From: Streptomyces sp. S.PNR 29
GTDB lineage: Bacteria > Actinomycetota > Actinomycetes > Streptomycetales > Streptomycetaceae
Assembly (NCBI RefSeq): GCF_030386795.1
Contig: NZ_JANUQM010000002.1
Coordinates: 124,001-188,000, forward strand
DNA length: 64,000 bases
Reading direction: 5' to 3'
Part shown: in pieces, positions 1-8,257 of the stretch
How the letters are laid out: every line of letters starts with the position of its first letter
How positions within the stretch are numbered: position 1 is the first letter of the stretch
The notes under the pieces: model-generated
Seen by the model: only the letters and a program-made list of their open reading frames with translations
The model's database searches: none
Told to the model about the DNA's origin: nothing
Program-made: the position numbers and the translations under genes

Positions 1-668
1 GAGGCCATGGGCGGCGCGACGCTCGTGGAGAGGAAGTCGAGGTCGTGGCCCGCCCAACGCGCCATCACCGCGGTGTACTTGGCGAACTGGAAACCCACCA
101 CGTCCAGCGCCGCGCCGAGCAGGATCAGCCGCAGTCCGGTCCTGAGCAGGCCGGTGACCTCGCGGGCCCACTTCAGGCACACCGCGCACATCACCAGGGT
201 CGCCGCGCTGTGCCCGAGCAGGTAGAGCAGGATCATCTCCCGCATGTACGGCGTGTTCGCGTAGTACGTGTCGAGATCGGTGAGCCGCTCGGTGTGCGCG
301 TCCGCGCGCACGAACAGCACCACGATGGCGACGATCAGCAGGCCGTAGGCGGCGATGCTGCGCAGCGTCATGCGTCTGATCCGCGCCCGGGGACCGCCCC
401 GCCAGTTGATCAGCAGGATGAGCAGCGAGCAGCTGTACGCGGAGAGCATGCCGTACGTCAGCGGGGCACCGAAGTTGGGAATGCCGGTGAGGTCGTTGAC
501 GGCGGCCAGGGTCAGCGGAGCCGAGCACACGAAGACCACCGCGCCGAGGACGATCGCGACCACGGTGGACAGGGTCAGCGGATTGCGCAGGGCGGTGCTC
601 GGCCGGCGCAGCAGCAGCGCGGCGGACAACGCCAGCACCGCGGCGGCCAGGTAGACGACGGGGTTCAT
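1..668 (-). CDS. MAB_1171c-type membrane protein (C-terminus beyond window)
   Basis: The reading frame opens at ATG 668 on the minus strand and stays open to the window edge, giving about 222 residues. Several hydrophobic helices alternate with short basic loops. The conserved stretch DLDTYYANTPYMREMILLY matches the corresponding part of the two paralogues at 700-1881 and 2482-3723, so this is the third member of a local family. Related proteins are annotated as MAB_1171c family putative transporters or DUF6545; no substrate is known. It lies 31 nt after the preceding gene and is probably cotranscribed with it. The family call rests on similarity to its neighbours and on my recollection of the family. 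Confidence 0.75.
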   Translation of the reverse strand, partial: MNPVVYLAAAVLALSAALLLRRPSTALRNPLTLSTVVAIVLGAVVFVCSAPLTLAAVNDLTGIPNFGAPLTYGMLSAYSCSLLILLINWRGGPRARIRRMTLRSIAAYGLLIVAIVVLFVRADAHTERLTDLDTYYANTPYMREMILLYLLGHSAATLVMCAVCLKWAREVTGLLRTGLRLILLGAALDVVGFQFAKYTAVMARWAGHDLDFLSTSVAPPMA

Positions 669-699
669 GCCCCAGAACTCCGTTCGGTCGGCGTCCGGT

Positions 700-1881
700 T
701 CATGCCGTGCCCGTCGTGGTGGTGCCGCGGGGTACCCGGGCGGCGGCGACGAGGGGCGAGGTGGCCAGCGCGTCGGCGATCCGCACGAGCGCGTCCGGCC
801 CCGGCACCCGGTCCGGGAGCCGGTCGGCCTCGTCGAGAGGCGGCGCGCTCCGCCCCTGGCCGGCCTCGTCCCGGACGGCCGCGACGATCACGGCGGCCCA
901 CGCGGTGGCCCCGGCCCGCTCCGGGTCGCCGGTGGCCCGCAGCGCGGCCTCCTGGGTCCGGTCGTACAGGTGCCGGTCGAAGTAGGCGTCCAGGTAGCTC
1001 AGTCCGTTGTGGATGCTGGTCTGCCGCCACACCAGCCGGGTGGTGGGGGAGGAGAGGCGCGGCCTGGGCAGCCGCAGGGAGCGGCGGGTGAGGACGTCGT
1101 CCAGTTCCCGCTCCAGCGGTTCGAGGCGCACGTACGTCCGCCGGGACTCCTGCCACTGCGTCACCCGGGGCCCCACCAGCGGGATCAGGACGCCCACGAC
1201 CGTCATCAGGGCGCCCAGCCCGGCCGCGGCCGGGGAGACGTCCGTGCCGAGCGCCGACCAGTCCCGCCCGCACCAGCGGGCTGTCACGGCGGCCAGTTTG
1301 GTCACGCTGTACCCGGCGTTGCACAGCGTCCCGATCCCCAGCACCGTCAGGCCCACGCGCAGCCGGCCCCGTACCTGACGGGCCCAGCGCAGCGAGGACA
1401 CCGTGGTGACGCTGACGGCGGCGAGGTGCCCGACCAGGTACAGCACGATCATCTCGGCGATGAACGGCGTGGTCGCGTAATAGGTGTCCAGATCGGTGCG
1501 GCGTTCCACGGGCGCGTCGCCCAGGGCGAACATGAGGGCGATACCGAGGACGACCAGCGCGTAGGCCCAGATCCAGCGGCGGGCGGTCCGGTGCACCCGC
1601 GGCCCGCCCCGCCAGTAGACGATCAGCACCTGGGAGGCTGCGCTGTAGGCGGTGATCGACGCGTACGTCAGCGGCGCGGCGAGGTTGGGCACGCCGCTGA
1701 GGCGGTTGACGGCCCCGACCGTGGGCGGGGCGCCGAGGAAGAAGCACAGGCCGGCCAGGCCCAGCACCGCGCAGATGGCGCGCAGGTAGGGGTCCTGCCG
1801 GTGCCGTATCAGATCCGGCGCCTTCACCACCAGGCCGAGCCACAGCACGGCACAGCTGATGTAGTTGATCAGACCGCTCAT
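700..1881 (-). CDS. MAB_1171c-type multi-pass membrane protein (DUF6545-like)
   Basis: This 393-residue protein has about seven hydrophobic helices in its first 240 residues, then a soluble helical C-terminal region. The core LDTYYATTPFIAEMIVLYL matches the paralogues on either side. Its ATG overlaps the stop codon of the HExxH protein (ATGA), so the two are translationally coupled. In actinomycetes such proteins commonly sit beside ImmA/IrrE-like genes annotated as toxin-antitoxin components. The role is unknown, and transporter is only a label. Confidence 0.75.
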   Translation of the reverse strand: MSGLINYISCAVLWLGLVVKAPDLIRHRQDPYLRAICAVLGLAGLCFFLGAPPTVGAVNRLSGVPNLAAPLTYASITAYSAASQVLIVYWRGGPRVHRTARRWIWAYALVVLGIALMFALGDAPVERRTDLDTYYATTPFIAEMIVLYLVGHLAAVSVTTVSSLRWARQVRGRLRVGLTVLGIGTLCNAGYSVTKLAAVTARWCGRDWSALGTDVSPAAAGLGALMTVVGVLIPLVGPRVTQWQESRRTYVRLEPLERELDDVLTRRSLRLPRPRLSSPTTRLVWRQTSIHNGLSYLDAYFDRHLYDRTQEAALRATGDPERAGATAWAAVIVAAVRDEAGQGRSAPPLDEADRLPDRVPGPDALVRIADALATSPLVAAARVPRGTTTTGTA

Positions 1882-2399
1882 CTTCGGGTCCCGCGGTAGT
1901 CGAGCGCGGCGCCGATGCGTCCGGCGAGGTCCTGTGCGTCGTCGCCCCGCGCCGCCAGAGCGGAGTCCGCCGAGGCCTCCAGCCAGGTGCGCAGCCGACG
2001 GCCCATCAGCATGCCGAAGCGGTCCGCCTCCTGTTCCTCGGCGAGGCTGAAGTCGGTGCGGGCGGCGACGAGCCGGGGGAGCTCACCGTCGGCTTCGGGC
2101 GGTGCGCTGCTCTGCTGCCGGTACATGTGCCACACCTCGTGACAGAGGATCACGATCTGGTGCCATACGGCGGCACGCTGGTCGACCACGACGTCGTCGT
2201 GCGTGTCGCGCTCAAGCCACAGCCCGCTGGCGGTGTGGGGCGGGAAGGCGGCCCGGTGGACGGCGACCTCGCGGCCCCGCCACGCGCTGACGGATTCGAC
2301 GAGCGCCTCGAACAGCACCTCCGGGTCGACGGGAACCGGAACCCGTATGGGATCGATGAGGGTGTCGGCGAGGCGACGCATCTCCTTGCTCGTTCGCAC
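1878..2399 (-). CDS. ImmA/IrrE-like HExxH protein
   Basis: This 173-residue soluble protein has a zinc-metallopeptidase signature, HEVWH at residues 87-91, followed about 40 residues later by AEEQEADRFG, a likely third-ligand helix as in ImmA/IrrE peptidases. Such proteins in Streptomyces are often annotated as a toxin or regulator component and sit next to MAB_1171c membrane proteins, as here. ImmA-type enzymes cleave or inactivate cognate HTH repressors in mobile elements. No HTH partner gene is visible here, so the target is unknown. Confidence 0.7.
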   Translation of the reverse strand: MRTSKEMRRLADTLIDPIRVPVPVDPEVLFEALVESVSAWRGREVAVHRAAFPPHTASGLWLERDTHDDVVVDQRAAVWHQIVILCHEVWHMYRQQSSAPPEADGELPRLVAARTDFSLAEEQEADRFGMLMGRRLRTWLEASADSALAARGDDAQDLAGRIGAALDYRGTRR

Positions 2400-2481
2400 C
2401 GTTCTCCCCTTGCTCGCCTGGGCGCCGCGCGGTCACCCGTGCACTATGCCAAGACGGTTGAGGCTTCAGCCAGCTCCGCGT

Positions 2482-3723
2482 TCAATCACCGACCGCCACA
2501 GTGCCGTCCGGGGCCTGGGCACGTGTGCGCACCGCCCGGACGGCGTCGGGGTGGCGCAGCACCCGGGACACGGCTCCGATCTCCCGCAGCAGCTCCGTGG
2601 TGTCGCGGTCCTCGGCGCCGTCGCCCTCGCGCCCGCCGAGCCGGGCGTCCACGGCGTCCAGGATCGCCACCGCCGCCGCGAGCGCCTTCGCCTGCTGCGG
2701 CGGGTGCCCGAGGCCGAGGGCGGCCTCGTACGACCGCCGGCGCAGGTCCTCGTCGATGTGCTGGGCCAGCGGCAGCAGTACGTCCCGGATGAACGTCTCG
2801 CGGCGGGTCAGGCGCAGTTCCGGGCTGGCGCGCAGCACGAGCGGGACGCCGCCGCCCTCCACCGTCCGCATCAGCAGGTACAGCGGCCGCAGTTCGTGGT
2901 GGGCGAGCCGGAGCCGCCAGCGTTCGTGCAGGTACTGGCCGGCGTGCGGCAGGATGAAGCCGACCGCGATCAGGACGGCGGACATGCAGGCCACGGTCGG
3001 CGCCACGGTCATGTTGAGCCAGTCCAGGTCGTGGCCGGTCCAGCGGGCCACCACGGCGGTGAGCTTGGCGGCGTCGAAGACCAGGTTCAGCGCGTAGCCG
3101 GCGCCCAGGAACTTCAGGCCCCAGCGCAGCCAGGCGTCGAGCCCTTCGGTGCGGACCCAGTTCCAGATCAGCTTCGAGATGATCAGGGCGGCCGTGGTGT
3201 GCGCGAGCAGGTAGAGCAGGATCTCCTCGCGCATGAACGGCGTGTTGGCGTAGTACGTGTCCAGGTCCCGCAGCCGCTCCACGGGCGCGTCCGCGAGGGC
3301 GAACAGCACCCACAGCGCGACGATCACCCCCGCGTAGACGGAGACCACCCAGCGCGTGGCACGGCGGGTGGACGCCGAGCGGTCGGACAGGCCGTTGCGC
3401 CAGGCGATGATCAGCAGCAGACAGGAGCCGCAGAAGGCGGTCAGCAGGGAGTACACCCACGGCGCCGAGATGTTCGGCACGCCCGTGACCCGGTTGACCC
3501 AGGCGATGGTCGAGGGCGCGACGAACACGAACACCGCGCAGGCGAGCAGCAGCAGCCCGCCGACGGCCCGCAGCAGCGGGTCCTTCCACAGCCGGATGAT
3601 CGTCGGCAACTTGATCGCCAGCGCGGCGGCCAGCACCCCGGCCGGGATCCACCAGAAGGAGGTGTAGAACTCGCTGAAGAACCCGGCCGGACTCAACGCC
3701 CGGTAACCGACAGCCTGCGTCAC
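2482..3723 (-). CDS. MAB_1171c-type multi-pass membrane protein (first of three)
   Basis: About 413 residues from GTG 3723. This start has GGAG about 8 nt upstream and gives an N-terminus close in length to the paralogues; an ATG at 3888 would add an unlikely Arg/Gly-rich extension. Hydrophobic helices are followed by a soluble tail. The conserved core is LDTYYANTPFMREEILLYL. It is the promoter-proximal gene of the minus-strand group, 82 nt ahead of the HExxH gene. Its function is unknown. Confidence 0.7.
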   Translation of the reverse strand: MTQAVGYRALSPAGFFSEFYTSFWWIPAGVLAAALAIKLPTIIRLWKDPLLRAVGGLLLLACAVFVFVAPSTIAWVNRVTGVPNISAPWVYSLLTAFCGSCLLLIIAWRNGLSDRSASTRRATRWVVSVYAGVIVALWVLFALADAPVERLRDLDTYYANTPFMREEILLYLLAHTTAALIISKLIWNWVRTEGLDAWLRWGLKFLGAGYALNLVFDAAKLTAVVARWTGHDLDWLNMTVAPTVACMSAVLIAVGFILPHAGQYLHERWRLRLAHHELRPLYLLMRTVEGGGVPLVLRASPELRLTRRETFIRDVLLPLAQHIDEDLRRRSYEAALGLGHPPQQAKALAAAVAILDAVDARLGGREGDGAEDRDTTELLREIGAVSRVLRHPDAVRAVRTRAQAPDGTVAVGD

Positions 3724-3950
3724 CGGGCCGCTCCGCCGGGGTCCGGGGACGCCGGGACGGCCCGGGCCGCCCGCTTCGGCGCGCCCGCGAAATCCATCGC
3801 ACCCCCTTCTCGCCGCCCCGCGGCAGCTTGTTCGAGAGTACGCGTCCGCAACTGTCCCCGTCATGCGGTCCCATGACGGTTCGTTCAACCCGAAACGACC
3901 CGGAAGCGCACGATCGGTGATCGCGGTTTCTCAAAGTTCCGTCCGAACCA

Positions 3951-3979
3951 TTGACGTTGCAGCGCTGCAAACGTACGGT
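3951..3979 (+). promoter_or_regulatory. Promoter with embedded palindromic operator for the arabinan-uptake operon
   Basis: -35 TTGACG (3951-3956) and -10 TACGGT (3974-3979) are 17 bp apart. The spacer contains the perfect 14-bp palindrome TTGCAGCGCTGCAA (3957-3970), which looks like a LacI-family operator with its central CG. A repressor bound there would block RNA polymerase. No lacI-like gene is present in this window. The region 3724-4045 holds no gene beyond these control elements. Confidence 0.7.
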
Positions 3980-4003
3980 CCCGTTCGGCTTTACGAGCAC
4001 AAT

Positions 4004-4018
4004 CCGAAATATCGAACA
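4004..4018 (+). promoter_or_regulatory. Shared regulon operator, copy 1
   Basis: CCGAAATATCGAACA, the reverse complement of TGTTCGATATTTCGG, begins 25 nt after the -10 box of the importer promoter. The same 15 bases occur at 34635-34649 and a 12/15 match occurs at 19097-19111. Placement just inside the transcribed region suggests a repressor site. The identity of the regulator is not evident from the sequence. Confidence 0.6.
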
Positions 4019-4045
4019 ATCTGGCTTCGGATGTGAGGGCAGGGC

Positions 4046-5395
4046 ATGGGACGACCTGACCTGAATCGCAGGCAACTACTGGCCGCGGCGGGCGGCCTCG
4101 CGGTAGCGGGCAGCTTCGGCTTCGCGGCCCTGGGCACGGGCGCCGACGCGCTCGCCTCCAGCGCACGCACCCGGGTGCGGTACTGGAACCTCTTCAGCGG
4201 CGGCGACGGCTACAACATGATCGCGATGCTGGACGGCTTCCGTAAGGCCCACCCGGACATCGCGGTGAAGGACTCCACACTCCAGTGGGGCAACCCCTTC
4301 TACACCAAGCTCGCCATGGCGGCCGCGGGCAACCGCGCACCCGACCTGGGCGTCATGCACCTGGGCCGGGTCACCGGCTTCGCGCCCGGCCGCCTCCTGG
4401 ACCCCTGGGACGTCGGCCTGCTCGCCAAGTACGGCGTACGGGAACAGGACTTCAACCCCAGGCTGTGGCAGCGCGGCGTCATCGACGGCAAGCTCTACGC
4501 CCTCCCGCTCGACATCCACGTCCAGCTCTGCTTCTACCGCAAGGACGTCCTGAAGAAGGCCGGACTGCTCGGCGACGACGGGCGGATCGTGCCCGTGACG
4601 TCGACCAGCGAGTGGTTCGACGTCCTCAAGGAGGCCAAGAAGGCCACCAAGAACGGGCTCCAGGTACTGGGCCTGCACGCCAACGACCAGAACTTCATGT
4701 GGTGGTTCTTCGTCGCCTTCTACACCCAGCTCGGCGGCACCTGGTTCAACGACGCCGACACCGAGGTCACCTTCGACACGGACAAGGCCGTCCAGGTCCT
4801 GGAGTTCCTGCGGCAGCACATCACCGACGGCTACTCCATCGCGGGTGCCGCCGACGGCGAACAGTTCATCAACGGCGCGCCCTTCACCTGGGAGGGCAAC
4901 TGGTCGGTGCCGGTCTTCTCCGGAGCGAAGCTCGACTACGGCGCGACCCCGCTGCCGCCCGTCTTCGGCAAGCCGGCCACCCACGCCGAGTCGCACTCCT
5001 TCGTCCTGCCGCACCAGTCCGGCCGCGGCGGCGCCACGAACGATGCCGCCCACCAACTCGCCGCCTACGTGGTCACCCACGCCCAGCAGTGGGCGGCGGG
5101 CGGCCACATCCCCGCGTACACGCCGACCCTGTCGACAGCCGCGTACCGGAAGCTGTACCCGCAGAACGAGTACGTATCGGCCATGAACCACCAGGCCACC
5201 GAGCCGAAGGTGTGGTTCGCGGGCTCCACCGGCATCCTCGCCCAGCGCGTCGGCCCGATCGTCGTCTCCTCGACGATGGGCTCCGCGGGGCCCGAGGCCG
5301 CCGCCCGCCGGATGAAGGGCGCGCTCACCCAGCTGCTCACCATGAAGAACCCCATGGACGGCCACACCGCCGCAGAAGGAGGTGCGGCCGCATGA
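4046..5395 (+). CDS. ABC sugar importer, solute-binding protein (arabino-oligosaccharide-type)
   Basis: This 449-residue extracellular solute-binding protein (family 1) begins with a twin-arginine signal, NRRQLLAAAGG, and a hydrophobic stretch ending near residue 38. No lipobox cysteine is visible, which is unusual for a Gram-positive binding protein. The body reads like a maltose/oligosaccharide-class binder (YWNLFSGGDG, WGNPFYTKLA, FTWEGNWSVP). It overlaps the first permease by ATGA and heads the operon with two permeases, a GH43 arabinanase and a GH51 arabinofuranosidase. Arabino-oligosaccharides are therefore the inferred cargo. No ATPase is encoded here; a shared MsiK-type ATPase is usual for such Streptomyces systems. 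Confidence 0.85.
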   Translation: MGRPDLNRRQLLAAAGGLAVAGSFGFAALGTGADALASSARTRVRYWNLFSGGDGYNMIAMLDGFRKAHPDIAVKDSTLQWGNPFYTKLAMAAAGNRAPDLGVMHLGRVTGFAPGRLLDPWDVGLLAKYGVREQDFNPRLWQRGVIDGKLYALPLDIHVQLCFYRKDVLKKAGLLGDDGRIVPVTSTSEWFDVLKEAKKATKNGLQVLGLHANDQNFMWWFFVAFYTQLGGTWFNDADTEVTFDTDKAVQVLEFLRQHITDGYSIAGAADGEQFINGAPFTWEGNWSVPVFSGAKLDYGATPLPPVFGKPATHAESHSFVLPHQSGRGGATNDAAHQLAAYVVTHAQQWAAGGHIPAYTPTLSTAAYRKLYPQNEYVSAMNHQATEPKVWFAGSTGILAQRVGPIVVSSTMGSAGPEAAARRMKGALTQLLTMKNPMDGHTAAEGGAAA

Positions 5396-6333
5396 CGGCG
5401 ACCAGCGCCCAGACCATCGCCGCACCCGCACGTGCGAAGACCGCCGCCGGCAGCGCCACCCTCCGCCGCAAGCAGGGCCTGCAGCACGGCGGCTGGTTCG
5501 TCGCCCCGTTCCTCGCCCTGTTCACGCTGTTCGTGATCTGGCCGCTGCTGCGTGGCATCTACCTCAGCTTCACGGACGCCAACATCACGGGCCAGGGCGA
5601 GAGCTTCGTAGGCCTCGACAACTACCGAGAGGCCCTCAAGGACCCGCTGATGTGGGACGCCCTCGGCCACAGCGCGTACTTCACGCTCCTGGTCGTGCCC
5701 TGCATCACCGTCCTCGCCTTCCTCCTCGCGATGCTCGCCCACCACATCGAGCGCGGCAAGTGGCTGTGGCGGCTGTGCTTCTTCGCCCCGTTCCTGCTGC
5801 CGTCGACGGTCGCGGGCAACCTGTGGCAGTGGTTGTTCAACCCGGGTACCGGCATGGTCAATTACGTCTTCGGGATCGACACACCCTGGCTGACCGACAA
5901 GGCGTACGCGATGCTCGCCATCGTCATCGAAACCCTGTGGTGGACCGTCGGCTTCAGCTTCCTGCTCTACCTCGCCGCGCTCCAGGGCATCCCCGGCCAC
6001 CTCTACGAGGCCGCCAAACTGGACGGCGCCAACGCCTGGCACCGCATGGTCCACATCACCCTGCCGATGCTGCGCAACATCACCGGCCTCGTCATCGCCC
6101 TGCAGATCCTCGCCTCGCTCCAGGTCTTCGACCAGGCCGTCGTGATGATGGACTTCGGCCCCGGACCGGAGGAAGCGACCCGCACCTTCGTCCAGTACAC
6201 CCTCGAAGAGGGCTTCACCAGCTACCGCGTGGGCTACGCCTCCGCGATCTCCGTCATCTTCTTCGTGATCATCGCGGCCGTCGCCCTCGCCCGGATGTGG
6301 CTGCTGCGCAACCGTGAGGAGGCCGCCCGATGA
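5392..6333 (+). CDS. ABC sugar importer permease 1 (MalF-like)
   Basis: This 313-residue inner-membrane protein has about six transmembrane helices and the EAA cytoplasmic loop LYEAAKLDGANAWHRMVHIT, where the ATPase docks. The start at ATG 5392 overlaps the stop of the binding-protein gene (ATGA) and follows GGAGG; longer upstream reading frames are out-of-frame shadows. The next permease starts in its stop codon. It is the typical first permease of a carbohydrate uptake (CUT1) importer. Confidence 0.9.
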   Translation: MTATSAQTIAAPARAKTAAGSATLRRKQGLQHGGWFVAPFLALFTLFVIWPLLRGIYLSFTDANITGQGESFVGLDNYREALKDPLMWDALGHSAYFTLLVVPCITVLAFLLAMLAHHIERGKWLWRLCFFAPFLLPSTVAGNLWQWLFNPGTGMVNYVFGIDTPWLTDKAYAMLAIVIETLWWTVGFSFLLYLAALQGIPGHLYEAAKLDGANAWHRMVHITLPMLRNITGLVIALQILASLQVFDQAVVMMDFGPGPEEATRTFVQYTLEEGFTSYRVGYASAISVIFFVIIAAVALARMWLLRNREEAAR

Positions 6334-7190
6334 CCACCGCAGCGGACATCCGCGTCAAGCCCCGCAGGCCCTGGACCCCCAGCCAGATCATCCTCACCCT
6401 CCTCGGCACGGCGGTCTCCGCCGTCTTCCTGGCCCCGTTCGCCTGGGGCCTGTTCACCTCGCTGAAGTCGGAGACCGAGGCCGTCGAGGTGCCGCCGCAC
6501 TGGCTGCCCGAGGACTGGACGGGCCAGGCCTGGAAGGCCCTGTTCGAGACCGGCAACATCACCAACTGGTTCGTCAACTCCCTGGTCGTCTCCGTCTGCG
6601 TGACGACCGTGGTGCTGCTGGTGAGCGCACTCGCCGGATACGGCTTCGCCCGCACGGAGTTCCGCGGCAAGGGCCTCCTGCTGGGCCTGGTCATGGCCGG
6701 CCTGATGATCTCGCCCGCCGTCCTCGGCGTCCCGCTGTTCACCACCGTCCAGCAGATGGGCATGGTCGACACGTACTGGGGCATGATCCTGCCGCAGTGC
6801 GCGCCCGCAGCGATGGTCTACATCCTCTACAAGTTCTTCCAGGGCATCCCGCGCGAGCTGGAGGAGGCCGCCTTCATCGACGGTGCCGGACGCTGGCGGG
6901 TCTTCTTCACCATCGTCCTCCCCCTGTCGCGCCCCTCCCTCGCCGCGGTCGGCATCTTCACCTTCATCGCCTCGTGGAACAACTTCCTGTGGCCCTACAT
7001 GGTGACCAACAACCCCGACCTGATGACCATGCCGAACGGCATCGCGACCGTCATGAACTCCTACGGCATCCAGTGGGCCCAGCTCATGGCCGGCGGCCTC
7101 ATGGCGGGTCTGCCGCTGATCATCGTCTTCGTCTTCTTCCAGCGCCAGATCGTGGCGGGTGTCGCGCACACCGGCCTCGCGGGCCAGTGA
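6330..7190 (+). CDS. ABC sugar importer permease 2 (MalG-like)
   Basis: This 286-residue partner permease has six predicted helices and the EAA loop ELEEAAFIDGAGRWRVFFTI. It starts within the stop codon of permease 1 (ATGA), so the two are translated as a pair. The secreted GH43 gene follows after 22 nt with its own AAGGAG site. It completes the transmembrane pore of the inferred arabino-oligosaccharide importer. Confidence 0.9.
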   Translation: MTTAADIRVKPRRPWTPSQIILTLLGTAVSAVFLAPFAWGLFTSLKSETEAVEVPPHWLPEDWTGQAWKALFETGNITNWFVNSLVVSVCVTTVVLLVSALAGYGFARTEFRGKGLLLGLVMAGLMISPAVLGVPLFTTVQQMGMVDTYWGMILPQCAPAAMVYILYKFFQGIPRELEEAAFIDGAGRWRVFFTIVLPLSRPSLAAVGIFTFIASWNNFLWPYMVTNNPDLMTMPNGIATVMNSYGIQWAQLMAGGLMAGLPLIIVFVFFQRQIVAGVAHTGLAGQ

Positions 7191-7212
7191 CCGACGACAA
7201 GGAGCTGCACGC

Positions 7213-8178
7213 ATGAAGCGCCTCGGACTCGCGGCGACCCTCGCCGCCGTCCTCGCCCTGCTGCCGGCCACGGCCCGGGCGGACACCACCTACCCCGACC
7301 CCCTCCCCCTCACCGGCCAGCAGATCATCCACGACCCGACCGTCCACCACCTCAAGAACGGCCGGTACGTCGCCTACTCCACCGGCGGCATCATCGGCGC
7401 CCGCCTGTCGACGGACATGCGCCGGTGGGACGACGCGGGCAACGCCTTCACCGAACCGCCCGGCTGGTGGTACGAGTACAACGACAAGGCCGACCCCTGG
7501 GCCCCCGACCTCTCCTACCGGGACGGCCGGTACTGGCTCTACTACGCCGTCTCCTCCTGGGGCACCAACCACTCCGCGATCGGCGTGGCCACCTCCCGCA
7601 CCGGCATGCCCGGCACCTGGACCGACCACGGCAAGGTCTTCACCTCCGAGAAGACCGACCCCTGGAACGCCATCGACCCGGCGATCGTGCGCGCCGACGG
7701 CAAGCTGTGGATGTCCTTCGGCTCCTACTGGACCGGCATCCGCATGGTCGAACTGAACCCGAAGACCGGCAAGGCGATCCCGGGCGCCACGGTCCACCAC
7801 CTGGCCACCCGCCCGGACGCCCCGTACGCCGTCGAGGGCCCGTCCATCGTGAAACACGGCCGCTACTACTACCTGTTCGCGAGCTACGACGCCTGCTGTC
7901 AGGGCGTGAACTCCACGTACAAGATCAGGGTCGGCAGGTCGACGAAGGTGACCGGGCCGTACGTGGACAGCACCGGAAAGCCCCTCCTGGAAGGCGGCGG
8001 CGACCTCCTGCTGGCCGGCCACGGCCGCTACGTCGGCACGGGCGGCGAGTCGGTCTTCCGCGACAAGGGCAAGGACTGGCTGGCGTACCACTACTACGAC
8101 GCGGAGGACAACGGCACCCCGAAGCTGGGCCTGAACAGGCTGGGCTGGAAAGCCGACGGCTGGCCGAGCCTGCCTTAG
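7213..8178 (+). CDS. Secreted GH43 endo-arabinanase-like enzyme
   Basis: This 321-residue protein starts at ATG 7213, 8 nt after AAGGAG. A Sec signal peptide ends at about ARA (residues 22-24). The five-bladed GH43 fold shows its acidic catalytic positions: HDPTVHH near the N-terminus (general base Asp), AIDPAIV (pKa-modulating Asp) and VEGPSIV (general acid Glu). Paired cysteines occur in DACCQG. It is a close paralogue of the enzyme at 19151-20119. It probably hydrolyses alpha-1,5-L-arabinan outside the cell to feed the importer encoded just upstream. Confidence 0.88.
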   Translation: MKRLGLAATLAAVLALLPATARADTTYPDPLPLTGQQIIHDPTVHHLKNGRYVAYSTGGIIGARLSTDMRRWDDAGNAFTEPPGWWYEYNDKADPWAPDLSYRDGRYWLYYAVSSWGTNHSAIGVATSRTGMPGTWTDHGKVFTSEKTDPWNAIDPAIVRADGKLWMSFGSYWTGIRMVELNPKTGKAIPGATVHHLATRPDAPYAVEGPSIVKHGRYYYLFASYDACCQGVNSTYKIRVGRSTKVTGPYVDSTGKPLLEGGGDLLLAGHGRYVGTGGESVFRDKGKDWLAYHYYDAEDNGTPKLGLNRLGWKADGWPSLP

Positions 8179-8222
8179 GGGCGCGGGGACCTGCCCGACC
8201 AGCCTCATGTGACCCGCAGCCG
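8178..8222 (+). repeat. REP-like intergenic element, copy 1
   Basis: A 45-bp element beginning GGGGCGCGGGGACCTGCCCG immediately after the GH43 stop codon and ending ACCCGCAGCCG. A second copy with 37/45 identity is at 58463-58507, also just downstream of a gene. This type recurs between genes in Streptomyces. Its role is unknown; mRNA stabilisation or termination is possible. Confidence 0.55.
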
Positions 8223-8257
8223 CCAACGATTCAGAACGCCCACATCGAAAGGCGAAC

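Noticed and set aside
4285..6333. A permease gene beginning far inside the binding-protein gene
   Set aside because: The in-frame extension is low-complexity Arg/Pro-rich shadow sequence. ATG 5392 has GGAGG and the ATGA overlap.
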